This document shows positions 24,938-33,632 of a stretch of 64,000 nt of DNA, piece after piece (the stretch's first letter is position 1; each line of letters opens with the position of its first letter). The position numbers and the translations under genes were made by a program. The DNA comes from Lacticaseibacillus daqingensis. GTDB lineage: Bacteria; Bacillota; Bacilli; Lactobacillales; Lactobacillaceae. The stretch lies in the NCBI RefSeq assembly GCF_003946115.1, contig NZ_RHOH01000004.1, positions 124,001 to 188,000 on the forward strand, written 5' to 3'. The notes under the pieces are model-generated. The model did not search any database. It was not told where the DNA came from and was given only the letters and a program-made list of their open reading frames with translations.

Positions 24938-25522
24938 GGTGCGATACAGTGGCGCTAACGCGAGCACAGTCCGGTCAAGCTCGGCGTCAAGCGCCGCCGG
25001 GCGGTCAAACCACGCGGACTGCGCGGCAAAGGTGCGACCGATCAGCAGCTCCCCGCGCTGGGTCGCGGTGTAACGCATCTGCACCTGCGTCCAGTTCGCT
25101 GCTGTCAGCGGCACGGCGGCAGGCGATGTGTGGTCCCCGCTGAGCGCAAACCCTTCCGGCAGTGCCAATGCCTGCGCCCGCAACGACGCCCAGTCGATTG
25201 CCGTTGTCGGCTTCGCCTCACGCAACACCGCCAGCCACAAGAACAGGCGATCCGGCCACAATCCCAGCTCTAAGTGCGGCACCATTTTGTACCCGCGCCG
25301 ATTGGCCGCCAGCGCGACCCACGTATCCGGCGGTGGGTTCTTGTGCCGCCGCTGATGCTTCGCCACATGCAGCGTTTGGGCCGGCACCCCGGCCTGCGCC
25401 AAGGCAATCGCCAAGCGTTGCCCCACCCGCTCGAACTTGGGGTCTACCCGCTGCCGGATGGCTGCGAGCCGCCCCACAAGTGTGGGATCGGCAAACACGG
25501 TGAAATCACTTCGGTCAAACAT
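24929..25522 (-). CDS. DUF1054 protein (YktB family)
   Basis: A 197-residue protein of the UPF0637/YktB family. Family segments are the N-terminal FDRSDFTVF, the central HKNPPPDTWVALAANRRGYK, PHLELGLW and the C-terminal half with RYTATQRGELLIGRTF. Function unknown; presumed cytosolic. It is convergent with the TMEM175-like gene and divergent from yueI. Confidence 0.9.
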   Translation of the reverse strand: MFDRSDFTVFADPTLVGRLAAIRQRVDPKFERVGQRLAIALAQAGVPAQTLHVAKHQRRHKNPPPDTWVALAANRRGYKMVPHLELGLWPDRLFLWLAVLREAKPTTAIDWASLRAQALALPEGFALSGDHTSPAAVPLTAANWTQVQMRYTATQRGELLIGRTFAAQSAWFDRPAALDAELDRTVLALAPLYRTLL

Positions 25523-25571
25523 TTGTTGCCCTCCCTATGCTATACTGAGGCCAAATCATCTGGAGGTGCGC

Positions 25572-26015
25572 ATGAGTACACAAGACGATCTGACCCAACA
25601 CCTGAATAACAGTCTCTACGGTCCCCCGCAAGCCAAGCCGGACGAACGCCGCCACTACCTGGGCTCCTTGCGCGAGCGGGCGGTTTTGTTCATCACCAAC
25701 GACCAGCTCAAAACCCCGGCGGCCTTGCCAGCCGTCAAGCAGGCGATGGCCGCCCACGCCGGGGACGCCCACTACAAGCTGTTGCTTAACGGCAAGCTGG
25801 CCACGACCCTGACGGCGCCATTCATGGCCGCCGCCACGGCGCAGGCTTTTGCTTTCACCCTGATCAATGATGACAATGCCGGCGAAGGGCCCACCGATTG
25901 CGGCGCCCTGATCACCAGTGACACCGCCATCAATCAGGCGACGATCACGCTGACCACCCCGACCCCAGACCCGGATAAGCCGGCCGGGTTTTTCGACCGT
26001 TTATTCCACTCGTAA
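25572..26015 (+). CDS. YueI family protein (DUF1694), copy 1
   Basis: A 147-residue protein. The N-terminal KPDERRHYLGSLRERAVLF is the family signature and occurs in nearly the same form in the second copy at 33,633. It has no enzyme motif and no known function. The ATG follows GGAGGTGCGC; an extended -10 TGCTATACT lies at 25538-25546. It is monocistronic with its own terminator. Confidence 0.87.
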   Translation: MSTQDDLTQHLNNSLYGPPQAKPDERRHYLGSLRERAVLFITNDQLKTPAALPAVKQAMAAHAGDAHYKLLLNGKLATTLTAPFMAAATAQAFAFTLINDDNAGEGPTDCGALITSDTAINQATITLTTPTPDPDKPAGFFDRLFHS

Positions 26016-26021
26016 CACCAT

Positions 26022-26045
26022 GCTAGGCTGCGGCCTAGCTTTTTT
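26022..26045. terminator. Terminator between yueI and the ATP-grasp gene
   Basis: GCTAGGC, TGCG, GCCTAGC, then six Ts. It overlaps the last codons of the convergent ATP-grasp gene. Confidence 0.9.
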
Positions 26046-27660
26046 CGTGGGTCGCGGCTTCAGCCAAAAGCGCAGTCAGGACTAGCGGCGCCAGGTCCTG
26101 CCCTACCCCCACAGTCGGCGTGGCGTGCACCGCCAGGCTCGGCGCCAGGCTGACCGCGGTGATGGCCGCCAGCTCCGGATGCGCGGCCTCAAAGGGCTGG
26201 TAGCGGTTGGCTAACACCATGTCCACGGCCACCAATCGGCCGCCGACCGCCGCCGCGGCGCGCGTGGCCAGTTTCTTGTAGCTGGGGTCGATCTCGGCTG
26301 TGACCGCCACGCTGACGCCACTACCGGCCTGCGCGTGTTGCCGCAGGCGCGCCTCGTGGCCGCGGCGCACCACGCTGGTGGGCGTGAGTCCCTGCCCGTT
26401 CAGCACCGCCTGCGCCGCCGGATCCAAGGTCAACCCCTTGGCGGCCACCAGTGCCGCCACAGTCCGCCGGCCGTCCCCGACAACACTCAGCGGTTCGCAC
26501 TCCAGCACTGCCAACACCGCCCCGTTCAGGACGAAAAAGCGCGTGGCCGTGCCCGCGATAAACAGCTCGACCAACACGGGGCCAAACGCGGCAGCCGCGC
26601 GGTACGCCGCCGTGAATTCGGCCGCCGTGGCCGGCACCGGAAACACGCTGATTCCGGCCCCGCCGTGCCCGCGGTTGGGCTTCACCACCAGACTTTTGCC
26701 CGCAAAGCTTGCGTGAAAGTCAGCCAGGGCTGCAGCCTCATCGGTGTAAAGCGCCGCACGCCGAACCGGCAGGCCTGCCGCCCCTAGCAACTGCTTTTGC
26801 GCCTGCTTGCTGGCACACACCGCCTGCGTCACCGCACGGTCCAGCCCCGTCAGCGTGCCCGCCTGCACGAACACCTGGTTGGCTGGCGCGGTTAGGGCAA
26901 CCAGCTCGGCAGTCGCGTCCAGCGTCGTTACCCGCAGGCCGCGCCGGTACGCCGCGCCCACCAGCAGCTGCTGGTCCGCCCCGGCCATTTCCTGGCCTGG
27001 CAGGGGCTGATCAAAGCGCCACCCGGTCGCCACCACCGGCGGTACCGCACCGGCCGCCTGCCAGTGCGGCCCCTGCGGCAGTGCGGCTGGGGCACTGAGC
27101 ATCGCCCACCAGCAGTCGCGCACCCACGCCAAGGCCGCCGCATCAAGGCCGGCCGGCGCAGTGCTCGCCACCACGCCTGCGAGCCGCGCGGCCACGATCG
27201 GGCGCTCGGGCGCGACCGGCCCTTGGCGCAGCGCGACTTGCAGCTGTTCGGCCGGTGTGGCCAAGCGGTACGCGATGGCCGGCAAGTGTTGCCCCATCCC
27301 AACGGCCAGCTGCTGGTACAGCGTGTTGCGAAACGTCACATAACTAGGCGGCTGCTGGCCGAATGACGCCGTTTCATACAGCCGTTCAAACAGCATCTCC
27401 GGCAGCTGCACCTCAACCGTGAACGTGGGCGTCCCGAGTGTCGGTGCGTTCAGGGTGGCTTCAATAGTGGTCAGTTGCGCCACCAGCGCCGCGGGGTCGC
27501 TGGTCGCATCCGGCGTCAAGCACACCGATCCACTGTCAGCCTGGACATACGCCCCTGTTTCGGCCACCTGGCCCGGGAAGGCGGCAGTCACTCGCAAAAT
27601 CGTCTGCGGCCGCAGCGCCCCCAGCCCCAATTCCGTCACCCGTTGACTCAAAGTTGTCAT
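26035..27660 (-). CDS. ATP-grasp ligase related to the C-terminal half of GshF
   Basis: A 541-residue protein. The C-terminal 300 residues are an ATP-grasp domain of the GshF/cyanophycin-synthetase type: a preceding linker with YRRGLRVTTLDATAE and CASKQAQKQLL, the ATP-binding SLVVKPNRGHGGAGI, and GTATRFFVLNGAVLAVLE followed by VVGDGRRTVAALV, as in GshF. The first 240 residues do not show the glutamate-cysteine ligase catalytic blocks of full-length GshF (about 750 residues). It may be a glutathione-synthetase-like or peptide ligase with another substrate. It has its own promoter region, shared divergently with rarA. Confidence 0.78.
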   Translation of the reverse strand: MTTLSQRVTELGLGALRPQTILRVTAAFPGQVAETGAYVQADSGSVCLTPDATSDPAALVAQLTTIEATLNAPTLGTPTFTVEVQLPEMLFERLYETASFGQQPPSYVTFRNTLYQQLAVGMGQHLPAIAYRLATPAEQLQVALRQGPVAPERPIVAARLAGVVASTAPAGLDAAALAWVRDCWWAMLSAPAALPQGPHWQAAGAVPPVVATGWRFDQPLPGQEMAGADQQLLVGAAYRRGLRVTTLDATAELVALTAPANQVFVQAGTLTGLDRAVTQAVCASKQAQKQLLGAAGLPVRRAALYTDEAAALADFHASFAGKSLVVKPNRGHGGAGISVFPVPATAAEFTAAYRAAAAFGPVLVELFIAGTATRFFVLNGAVLAVLECEPLSVVGDGRRTVAALVAAKGLTLDPAAQAVLNGQGLTPTSVVRRGHEARLRQHAQAGSGVSVAVTAEIDPSYKKLATRAAAAVGGRLVAVDMVLANRYQPFEAAHPELAAITAVSLAPSLAVHATPTVGVGQDLAPLVLTALLAEAATHEKS

Positions 27661-27702
27661 CGCGGTCTCCTCCTATTCTTCATTCAATCAGCGTACCACG
27701 TT

Positions 27703-27730
27703 TTGCATTCCCGTGACGCCCTTGTATACT
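27703..27730 (+). promoter_or_regulatory. rarA promoter
   Basis: TTGCAT, 16 bases, TATACT, in the 119-bp divergent region between the ATP-grasp gene and rarA. Confidence 0.7.
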
Positions 27731-27779
27731 AGTCATAGTGTTTCTTCTGCCATTGCAGGGGAAAAAGAAAGGACGTGCG

Positions 27780-29057
27780 ATGATGCAACAACCGCTCGCG
27801 TTTCGAATGCGGCCCACGAACTTGGATGAAGTGGTCGGGCAAGCGCACTTGGTGGGGCCAGACCAGATCATTCGGCGCATGGTCGCCGCCCACCGGCTGA
27901 GCTCCATGATCCTGTACGGCCCGCCTGGCACCGGCAAGACGAGCATCGCCAGCGCCATCGCAGGCGCGACCAAGTACGCCTTTCGCATGCTCAACGCCGC
28001 CACCGACACCAAGAAGGATCTGCAGATCGTCGCCGAGGAAGCCAAGATGAGCGGCACGGTTATCCTGCTGTTAGACGAGATCCACCGGTTGGACAAAACC
28101 AAGCAGGACTTCCTGCTTCCCCACTTAGAGTCCGGCCGCATCGTGTTGATCGGCGCCACAACGGAAAATCCCTACATGAGCATCCTGCCGGCGATTCGCA
28201 GCCGTACCCAGATCTTCCAAGTCTTCCCGCTGACCCCCGCCGACATCGGGGTGGCGATCGATCGCGCGCTGGCCGACCACACCAAGGGCCTCGGCAACTA
28301 TCCGGTGACGTTGACCGAAGACGGCCGCGACTTTTTACTCAGCGCGACCAACGGCGACCTGCGCAGCGCGCTGAATGCGCTGGAGTTGGCCACTTTGTCG
28401 ACCCCCGAGCAGGCAGGCCGCATCACCCTGGACGCCACGGTCATGCACCAGTCGCTACAGCAGCGCGCCATCGACGGCGATGTTGACGGCGACGCCCACT
28501 ACGACCTCATCTCGGCGTTTCAAAAATCGATTCGTGGCTCGGACGTCGATGCCGCCCTGCACTACCTGGCGCGGCTGATCGTCATCGGCGACCTCCCCAG
28601 CATCCTGCGGCGGCTGCTTGTGATCGCGTACGAGGATGTCGGCCTGGCCAACCCCCAAACCGCCAGCCGCACGCTGACCGCCATTCAGGCCGCCGAACGC
28701 TTGGGTCTGCCCGAGGGGCGCATCCCCTTGGCCAACGCGGTGATCGATTTGTGCCTCGCGCCCAAGAGCAACACCGCGATCACCGCCATTGATGCGGCCA
28801 TTGCCGATGTGCAGGCAGGTAAAGCCGGCGCCATTCCGGCGGACCTCAAAGACGCCCACTACAAGGGCGCGGCCGCGCTGGGCCACGGCGTCGGCTATAA
28901 GTTGCCCCACGATTACCCGAACAGCTGGGTGCGCCAGCAGTACCTGCCCGACAACCTCACCCAAGTGCACTACTACACCCCCAAAACCACCGGCAACTAT
29001 GAATCGGCCCTGGCGCAGCGGCTCGCCCAGTTGCGCGCCTGGCAGGCTGGGCAGTAG
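27780..29057 (+). CDS. rarA: Replication-associated recombination protein A (AAA+ ATPase)
   Basis: Acts at stalled replication forks. The 425-residue protein has RMRPTNLDEVVGQAHLVG at the start, Walker A GPPGTGKTS, Walker B LLLDEIHRLD, sensor 1 IGATTENP, and the C-terminal tetramerisation region ending DYPNSWVRQQYLPDNL. The start is the first of two ATGs after AAAGGACGTGCG. The 6S RNA gene follows it, the same neighbourhood as one Bacillus 6S copy. Confidence 0.95.
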   Translation: MMQQPLAFRMRPTNLDEVVGQAHLVGPDQIIRRMVAAHRLSSMILYGPPGTGKTSIASAIAGATKYAFRMLNAATDTKKDLQIVAEEAKMSGTVILLLDEIHRLDKTKQDFLLPHLESGRIVLIGATTENPYMSILPAIRSRTQIFQVFPLTPADIGVAIDRALADHTKGLGNYPVTLTEDGRDFLLSATNGDLRSALNALELATLSTPEQAGRITLDATVMHQSLQQRAIDGDVDGDAHYDLISAFQKSIRGSDVDAALHYLARLIVIGDLPSILRRLLVIAYEDVGLANPQTASRTLTAIQAAERLGLPEGRIPLANAVIDLCLAPKSNTAITAIDAAIADVQAGKAGAIPADLKDAHYKGAAALGHGVGYKLPHDYPNSWVRQQYLPDNLTQVHYYTPKTTGNYESALAQRLAQLRAWQAGQ

Positions 29058-29102
29058 CGCTTTCATTCGCGCCACGGCGCGCTTGCGGTTCAGCCAGTTT
29101 CC

Positions 29103-29131
29103 TTGCACGATCGCCACCGGCGTGCTACCAT
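29103..29131 (+). promoter_or_regulatory. Promoter of the 6S RNA
   Basis: TTGCAC, 17 bases, TACCAT; the expected start is the A near 29138. Confidence 0.7.
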
Positions 29132-29137
29132 AAGGTC

Positions 29138-29330
29138 ATGGAAGTTCCCTAAGGTGTTCGCGCTTCCCTACTATCAGTTGACCGAACAGTTTCGAGACCT
29201 TGGGACTGGAAGTGGCGGTCGCCGTGCTGTTATCTCACTTAACGGCTAACGTGATCGTCGTCTGGGCCCACTTGCTAATCAGCGGGTTTCAACGATCCGG
29301 GAAGAGAACGGCACCATTTAGCCTTTCATA
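29138..29330 (+). ncRNA. ssrS: 6S RNA
   Basis: A regulator of RNA polymerase that mimics an open promoter. About 193 nt. The two ends pair over a long stem: CTAAGGTG with CACCATTTAG, continued by GTTC/GAAC and CTTCCC/GGGAAG. An unpaired central region lies beyond, and an inner arm contains GGCGGTCGCC. The 5' CCCTAAGGTGTTCGCG resembles the start of other Bacillota 6S RNAs, and the place after rarA is a conserved 6S site. There is no open reading frame, but a clear promoter and terminator are present. Identification rests on pairing and context without a covariance search. Confidence 0.78.
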
Positions 29331-29344
29331 AAGTCATGACTTGG

Positions 29345-29370
29345 AGTCGGCGCAAATGCCGACTTTTTTT
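29345..29370 (+). terminator. Terminator after the 6S RNA
   Basis: AGTCGGC, GCAAAT, GCCGACT, then seven Ts. Confidence 0.93.
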
Positions 29371-29374
29371 ATTC

Positions 29375-29762
29375 CAGAGCAGAGCAAAGCGCATCTAGCG
29401 GAATGACTAGCGAGGGTCAAGTGCTTGGGGCGTACTTGGCCCCGAGTGCTTGACCCTCGCTAGACGCTTCCGCGTTGCTTTGCGGCGCTCGACGAAGACC
29501 GGAAAGCAGTAAGCGAGCCGGAAAGTTAGCTGCCAAATACTCGCGATTCAAAGCTCCCGGAAACGCTTGCGCCCGCACTTAGGCGCGAGTGGCGGGATGA
29601 ATTTGATCAGGTTGTTCGAACGCAGTGAGTTACAACCTGACATGCGTAGAAAGCTCGCACCCTTATGCGCCACGGCGCTCGACGAAGACCGGAAAGCAGT
29701 CAGCGTGGCGGAAAGGCCGTCACTAAACTCAGCTGATGAGAAGCCCCTACTAAGCGCCTAGG
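29375..29762 (+). repeat. Dispersed intergenic repeat, two-unit copy
   Basis: The 485-bp gap between the 6S terminator and the next gene is filled by repeat DNA. Unit 1 starts CCAGAGCAGAGCAAAGCGCA, has the core GCTTGGGGCG...TTGGCCCCGAGTG and ends in a 28-base block. The same 28 bases recur exactly in unit 2 (29483-29510 and 29673-29700). Unit 2 begins with CGCTTGCG...ACTTAGGCGCGAGTG. The same blocks in the same order occur inverted at 50.5-50.8 kb. An unsupported 64-codon frame runs through it. Confidence 0.8.
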
Positions 29763-29855
29763 CCGCGCGTCGCATTGCCTACCATAATGGTGCGACCGCT
29801 GGTGGAATCGGCTATAATAAGAGCCATCAATCAATGTACCGCGAAAGGATGCCCC

Positions 29856-30131
29856 ATGATCACTTCTCTGTTTATCTGCTTTGGCTTGCTTCAGTTTATT
29901 TTAGCCTTGTACCTGCTCAACCACCGCCACGAAAACTTTTTGACGCTTAAGCAAGTCCCTGACAACGTGCGCCATGACCTGACCTACTTCGCCTTCGCCT
30001 TCATCGCCAGTGGGTTAGCCGCCGGGGTCGCGGCCCTGGCCGGAAGCGAAGCGATCCAGATCGTCGCCTTAGTGCTGGCCGCGCTCGTCGCCAGCGCACT
30101 GGGCCTCATGTTGCCGAAATATCTGCGCTAG
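29856..30131 (+). CDS. Small membrane protein, unknown function
   Basis: A 91-residue protein with three hydrophobic helices (about residues 2-20, 40-58 and 64-82) and a hydrophilic loop HRHENFLTLKQVPDNVRHDL between the first two. I recognise no family. The ATG follows AAAGGATGCCCC, and a consensus TATAAT stands 37 bp upstream. It ends shortly before the universal stress protein gene, and both read the same way. Confidence 0.75.
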   Translation: MITSLFICFGLLQFILALYLLNHRHENFLTLKQVPDNVRHDLTYFAFAFIASGLAAGVAALAGSEAIQIVALVLAALVASALGLMLPKYLR

Positions 30132-30192
30132 CGGGCTTTGCGTTTCATTTTGCCCCTCAATCGGTTACAATTAAGAAGAAGAGGTGATGGAG

Positions 30193-30690
30193 ATGCTCCA
30201 ACAATACAAACACATTTTAGTCGCGATCGACGGGTCCTACGAATCCGAACTGGCTTTTCAAAAAGCCGTGGCAGTCGCCAAACGCAACCATAGTGAATTG
30301 TTCCTGATCCACATCGTCGACACCCGAGCCTTCCAAAACGTCTCAAGCTTTGACTCCGCCATGGTGGAGCAGGTCACCGAAACGGCCAAGCAGACAATGG
30401 ACGGCTACATCGAACAGGCGCACAAGGCCGGTCTTGAAGACGTCTCATACACCATCGAGTACGGCGCCCCCAAGACGATCATTGCCCGCGATGTGCCGAA
30501 GCAAAAAGCCATCGACCTGATCATGATCGGTGCGACCGGCCTCAATGCCGTTGAGCGCCTGTTGATCGGGAGTGTCACTGAATACGTCACGCGCAACGCG
30601 GTGTGCGATGTCTTGGTGGTGCGCACCGACTTGAACAACCAGCCGGCGCTGGCCTCAACCAAAAAACCAAAACCACAAGCCAACGACTGA
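30193..30690 (+). CDS. Universal stress protein (UspA family)
   Basis: A 165-residue ATP-binding stress protein. N-terminal KHILVAIDGSYESELA and the C-terminal nucleotide-binding pattern GATGLNAVERLLIGSVTEYV are complete. The third possible start (ATG, MLQQYKH) is chosen because GAGGTGATGGAG lies before it at proper distance; a GTG and an ATG two and three codons earlier are alternatives. TACAAT lies upstream. A strong terminator follows. Confidence 0.94.
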   Translation: MLQQYKHILVAIDGSYESELAFQKAVAVAKRNHSELFLIHIVDTRAFQNVSSFDSAMVEQVTETAKQTMDGYIEQAHKAGLEDVSYTIEYGAPKTIIARDVPKQKAIDLIMIGATGLNAVERLLIGSVTEYVTRNAVCDVLVVRTDLNNQPALASTKKPKPQAND

Positions 30691-30708
30691 GTGCCTCGCA
30701 CTTGACTC

Positions 30709-30753
30709 AAGGCCCGGCCGCCGCCCTTATTGACGCGATGGCCGGGCCTTTTT
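30709..30753 (+). terminator. Terminator of the usp gene
   Basis: AAGGCCCGGCC pairs perfectly with GGCCGGGCCTT, loop of 20 bases, then Ts. Confidence 0.9.
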
Positions 30754-30806
30754 CGCCCGTTGACCTGCTTTTACCTGGGCTTGCACGGGCCAGAAAGGAG
30801 TTTCTC

Positions 30807-31283
30807 ATGTCCACGATCTATGACTTCACTGTCACCCGCGAAGACGGCTCGACGGTGCCAATGCGCACCTATCAGGGTCACCCCCTCTTGATCGTCAACA
30901 CCGCCACCAAGTGTGGGCTTGCGCCGCAGTTTGCCGCACTTGAAACCCTTTATCAGGACTACCAGGCGCGCGGCTTTATTGTGCTGGGCTTCCCCTCGGC
31001 ACAGTTTCACCAGGAGCTCGCCAACGGTGCGGAAGCCGCTACGGCCTGTCGCACCACCTGGGGGGTCACCTTTCCGATGCATGCGCTGATCGCGGTCAAC
31101 GGGCCGCAGACCGCGCCACTGTTTGCCTACCTCAAGCAAGCCGCACCTGGGGCGGTCGGCGATGCCATCAAGTGGAACTTCACCAAGTTTCTGGTGGATC
31201 GCACGGGCCACGTGGTCAGTCGCAGTGCCCCAACCACGGATCCGTTAACGTTGCGGCCCGCAATTGAAGCCTTGCTGGCTTAA
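30807..31283 (+). CDS. Glutathione peroxidase family thiol peroxidase
   Basis: A 158-residue peroxidase. The peroxidatic cysteine is in NTATKCGLAPQF. The usual FPCNQF block reads FPSAQF, so Gln is kept but Cys is Ser. A second cysteine in ATACRTTWGVTFPM fits the resolving position, and KWNFTKFLVDRTG closes the active site. Members without selenocysteine usually take electrons from thioredoxin. The ATG follows AAGGAGTTTCTC. It sits between two strong terminators. Confidence 0.92.
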   Translation: MSTIYDFTVTREDGSTVPMRTYQGHPLLIVNTATKCGLAPQFAALETLYQDYQARGFIVLGFPSAQFHQELANGAEAATACRTTWGVTFPMHALIAVNGPQTAPLFAYLKQAAPGAVGDAIKWNFTKFLVDRTGHVVSRSAPTTDPLTLRPAIEALLA

Positions 31284-31357
31284 CGCATCCAAAAGCGCTA
31301 AGCCAGCTTAACGGCGCCGAATGCACACAACGGCTCGCTAAACTGGCCAAATCAAAT

Positions 31358-31402
31358 GGCGCCCCGGTCAGCCCATGTATGGGTTTGACCGAGGCGCCGT
31401 TT
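31358..31402. terminator. Bidirectional terminator between gpx and the XRE regulator
   Basis: An interrupted stem: GGCGCC, GGTCA and CCCAT pair with ATGGG, TGACC and GGCGCC. Confidence 0.75.
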
Positions 31403-31438
31403 GTTTGGGTGCAACTGCATGTTACCTGAGCCGACATG

Positions 31439-32329
31439 TCATGCGCTTGCGAGGTCAGCTTCCAGCAACTGCACCAGGGTCTCGCTTTGCGTCACCCGAG
31501 CCAGTGCCAGTGCGATCTTGTACATGTCCGGCGCGGTGGCATCGCTGATCTTGGCCAACGCCCGGGCACGAAGCGCGTACAGCTCGTCCAGCAAAAACAG
31601 ACTATCGTGCTTCACCGCGATGGCGATCCCGTTTTGGACGTGTTGCAACACGCCCGTGTACTCGCCCAGCTCGAAATAGATCCGCGCGATGTGCCAGAAA
31701 ATCGTCAGCTCGATATCCAGGTAGCGACTCTCCGTGAGCGGGATCTGCTTGAGCAGCTTCATCGCCTCATCGATATACACGCGGGCCCGGTCAGTGGTGC
31801 CCTTTTCGGCATAGGCCAACCCCAGGCCGAGGGTAGCCATGATGGCGGGCAGGTCACGGTAGTTCGTCGTCAGCGGGTTGAGCACGCGGCCGAAGTAGTA
31901 AATGGCCTCGTCCTGGTCACGGTTGACGAACAGCTCGACCATGCCTTCGTAGTAAAAGTACCGCTTTGTGTCTTCCTCGCTGGTCAGCCGCGACTGGCGA
32001 ATCTGGCCCAGCTTCTCGGCGGCGTCCTTGTAATCGCCGTGACGAATCAGGCCATCGATCTCGTTGAGTGCGCGTTGCAAGTGGTTATGGTTCTCCACCA
32101 CGATGTCATCCAGCGAAATCCCCAATCGATTGATCAACCGTAACAGAATATTCATGCTTGGCACTTTGTTTCGCTTTTCGATCAGGCTGATGGTGGCTTG
32201 CGTACAGATGCCCTTGGCCAGTTCTGCCTGCGAAAGGCCTTTTAGCTTGCGGAAATAGCGCACCTTCTCACCCAATATGCGAAGTGCCGGCTGCGTCTTT
32301 TGCATCAGTTCACTCTTTTTTTTGGCCAC
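31439..32329 (-). CDS. XRE-family regulator with TPR domain
   Basis: A 296-residue cytosolic regulator: an HTH at about residues 17-75 (EKVRYFRKLKGLSQAELAKG, TQATISLIEKRNKVPSMNIL) followed by five or six tetratricopeptide-like helical pairs to the end. The arrangement is that of PlcR/Rgg-type proteins, which sense short peptides. No convincing peptide gene is visible in the flanks. The start is GTG without a good ribosome binding site; an ATG eight codons in is possible. TATAAT lies 37 bp upstream at 32366-32371. Confidence 0.85.
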   Translation of the reverse strand: MAKKKSELMQKTQPALRILGEKVRYFRKLKGLSQAELAKGICTQATISLIEKRNKVPSMNILLRLINRLGISLDDIVVENHNHLQRALNEIDGLIRHGDYKDAAEKLGQIRQSRLTSEEDTKRYFYYEGMVELFVNRDQDEAIYYFGRVLNPLTTNYRDLPAIMATLGLGLAYAEKGTTDRARVYIDEAMKLLKQIPLTESRYLDIELTIFWHIARIYFELGEYTGVLQHVQNGIAIAVKHDSLFLLDELYALRARALAKISDATAPDMYKIALALARVTQSETLVQLLEADLASA

Positions 32330-32632
32330 ATGGCCAGTTGCTTACACACTCTTTTCCATAACGATATTATACTTAAGATTATGATTTTTGGCTACTTTTC
32401 ACACAAGTTAGCTTTTTTACAAGATAATATAATAATACTAATCCTTACAAATTAATGTGAATAAAATTTCAACAATTACATCAAAACAGCGAGGTGACTT
32501 GTCATCACCTCGCTGTTTCTTTGCGCTAATGTTATTTTATCCTTCACATTGTGTCTCATCGCCCTGTCATGACAGGGCGGCAACCACACCCGAGGCTCTC
32601 ATGAATCGGTGCAACTTTTTTTGCGGCGGGGC
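32330..32632. other. AT-rich regulatory gap
   Basis: About 300 bp without a gene. The part near the XRE regulator is AT-rich with several TATAAT-like elements. At 32484-32518 a strong hairpin (AAACAGCGAGGTGA/TCACCTCGCTGTTT) probably terminates the DUF2785 operon arriving on the minus strand. A 68-codon plus frame crosses this hairpin and is not credible. Confidence 0.6.
32484..32518. terminator. Hairpin terminator
   Basis: An 11-14 bp stem with a 7-base loop, flanked by A and T tracts on both sides. Confidence 0.75.
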
Positions 32633-33604
32633 TCAATACAGGTCGATGATCTTCTGCAGGTAGTCCACCACCAGCTTCGGCAGATCGCCGCGCATCAATA
32701 GGGCCTCGAGCAACCGACTGCGGTTGTACCAGCGGTTCCAAAACGCCAAGTTCTCCTGCGGGCGCACGTCCTTCAGGCGGCTCTGCCAAGCGGTCAGACA
32801 CATCACCTGAGCCTGTGCAAACAGCGGGTGCTTCACCGCCAGGTTGACCAGGTAACCGGCCACGCGCTGGTCTTCCCCAAACACCAGCGGATCATCGCAG
32901 TGCTGCCACCCCTCAAACACCGCCGCCATCAGGAACACTTTTTCACCGCGGGTCAGCAGGGGCACCTGGGTCAGCTCATCTGCGAGGTTGGCGATGTGCG
33001 TGTAGGCATGGCCCCAGCCGGCGTCTTGCACGTAGCCGCGCCCGTCACGTTCCAGCAGGATGTAGGTCACCAGGTTGATCAGCAGGGCCTGGTAATCGGC
33101 CTGGGTCAGCAAGTGGTAACGGTTCATGTCCGCATACACCAGCCCCGACAACAGCATCACCGCAAAGCTTCGGCCAAACAGCGCGGCGCTTTGCGGCTCC
33201 AGGATGTGGTTGAACAGCAAGTCCGGTGCCTGCAGCTGCGTGAACAGCATGCGCACCTGCGTCGGGGTGAACGCATCGGCCTGAAACAGGTCGCTGAGCA
33301 GGAAGAACACGCCCTTGTCGCGCACCGCCGGATTGCGACTGGTCAGGTGCGTCAGCAAAAAATCCAGCTCCTCATCGCTGACGCTGGCCAGTTTGGCTTT
33401 TTTGACGCGCAGGCTGATGGTCTGAATGCGCGCTAACGCCCGAATGTCGTCACTCGGCAAGATGACCGGGGTGGCGGCCTGCCGCGGGGCAGCGGCTCGC
33501 AGCGCCGCCAGCGCAGCCGGCAGCTTGGCAAACACCTTACCTGCCAACAAGTCCTGGCGCAAGGCCGCCACCTGGCCGCGCACCTGCGTGATTTCGTCTG
33601 TCAT
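32633..33604 (-). CDS. DUF2785 family protein
   Basis: A 323-residue, largely helical cytosolic protein. The C-terminal part shows the family core RDGRGYVQDAGWGHAYTHIANLADELTQ and a following GEKVFLMAAVFEG. Function is unknown. Three consecutive ATGs are present; the third is chosen because AGAAGG lies 7 bases before it. It lies 28 bp after the second yueI copy, so the two form an operon. Confidence 0.85.
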   Translation of the reverse strand: MTDEITQVRGQVAALRQDLLAGKVFAKLPAALAALRAAAPRQAATPVILPSDDIRALARIQTISLRVKKAKLASVSDEELDFLLTHLTSRNPAVRDKGVFFLLSDLFQADAFTPTQVRMLFTQLQAPDLLFNHILEPQSAALFGRSFAVMLLSGLVYADMNRYHLLTQADYQALLINLVTYILLERDGRGYVQDAGWGHAYTHIANLADELTQVPLLTRGEKVFLMAAVFEGWQHCDDPLVFGEDQRVAGYLVNLAVKHPLFAQAQVMCLTAWQSRLKDVRPQENLAFWNRWYNRSRLLEALLMRGDLPKLVVDYLQKIIDLY

Positions 33605-33632
33605 CATCATGCCTTCTCTCTGATTCAGTCGG

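Noticed and set aside
29567-29761. 64-codon plus-strand frame
   Set aside because: Encoded by the dispersed repeat; such frames recur with every copy.
32457-32663. 68-codon plus-strand frame, considered as a peptide pheromone gene for the XRE-TPR regulator
   Set aside because: Runs through a terminator hairpin, has no ribosome binding site and lacks a hydrophobic signal-like sequence.
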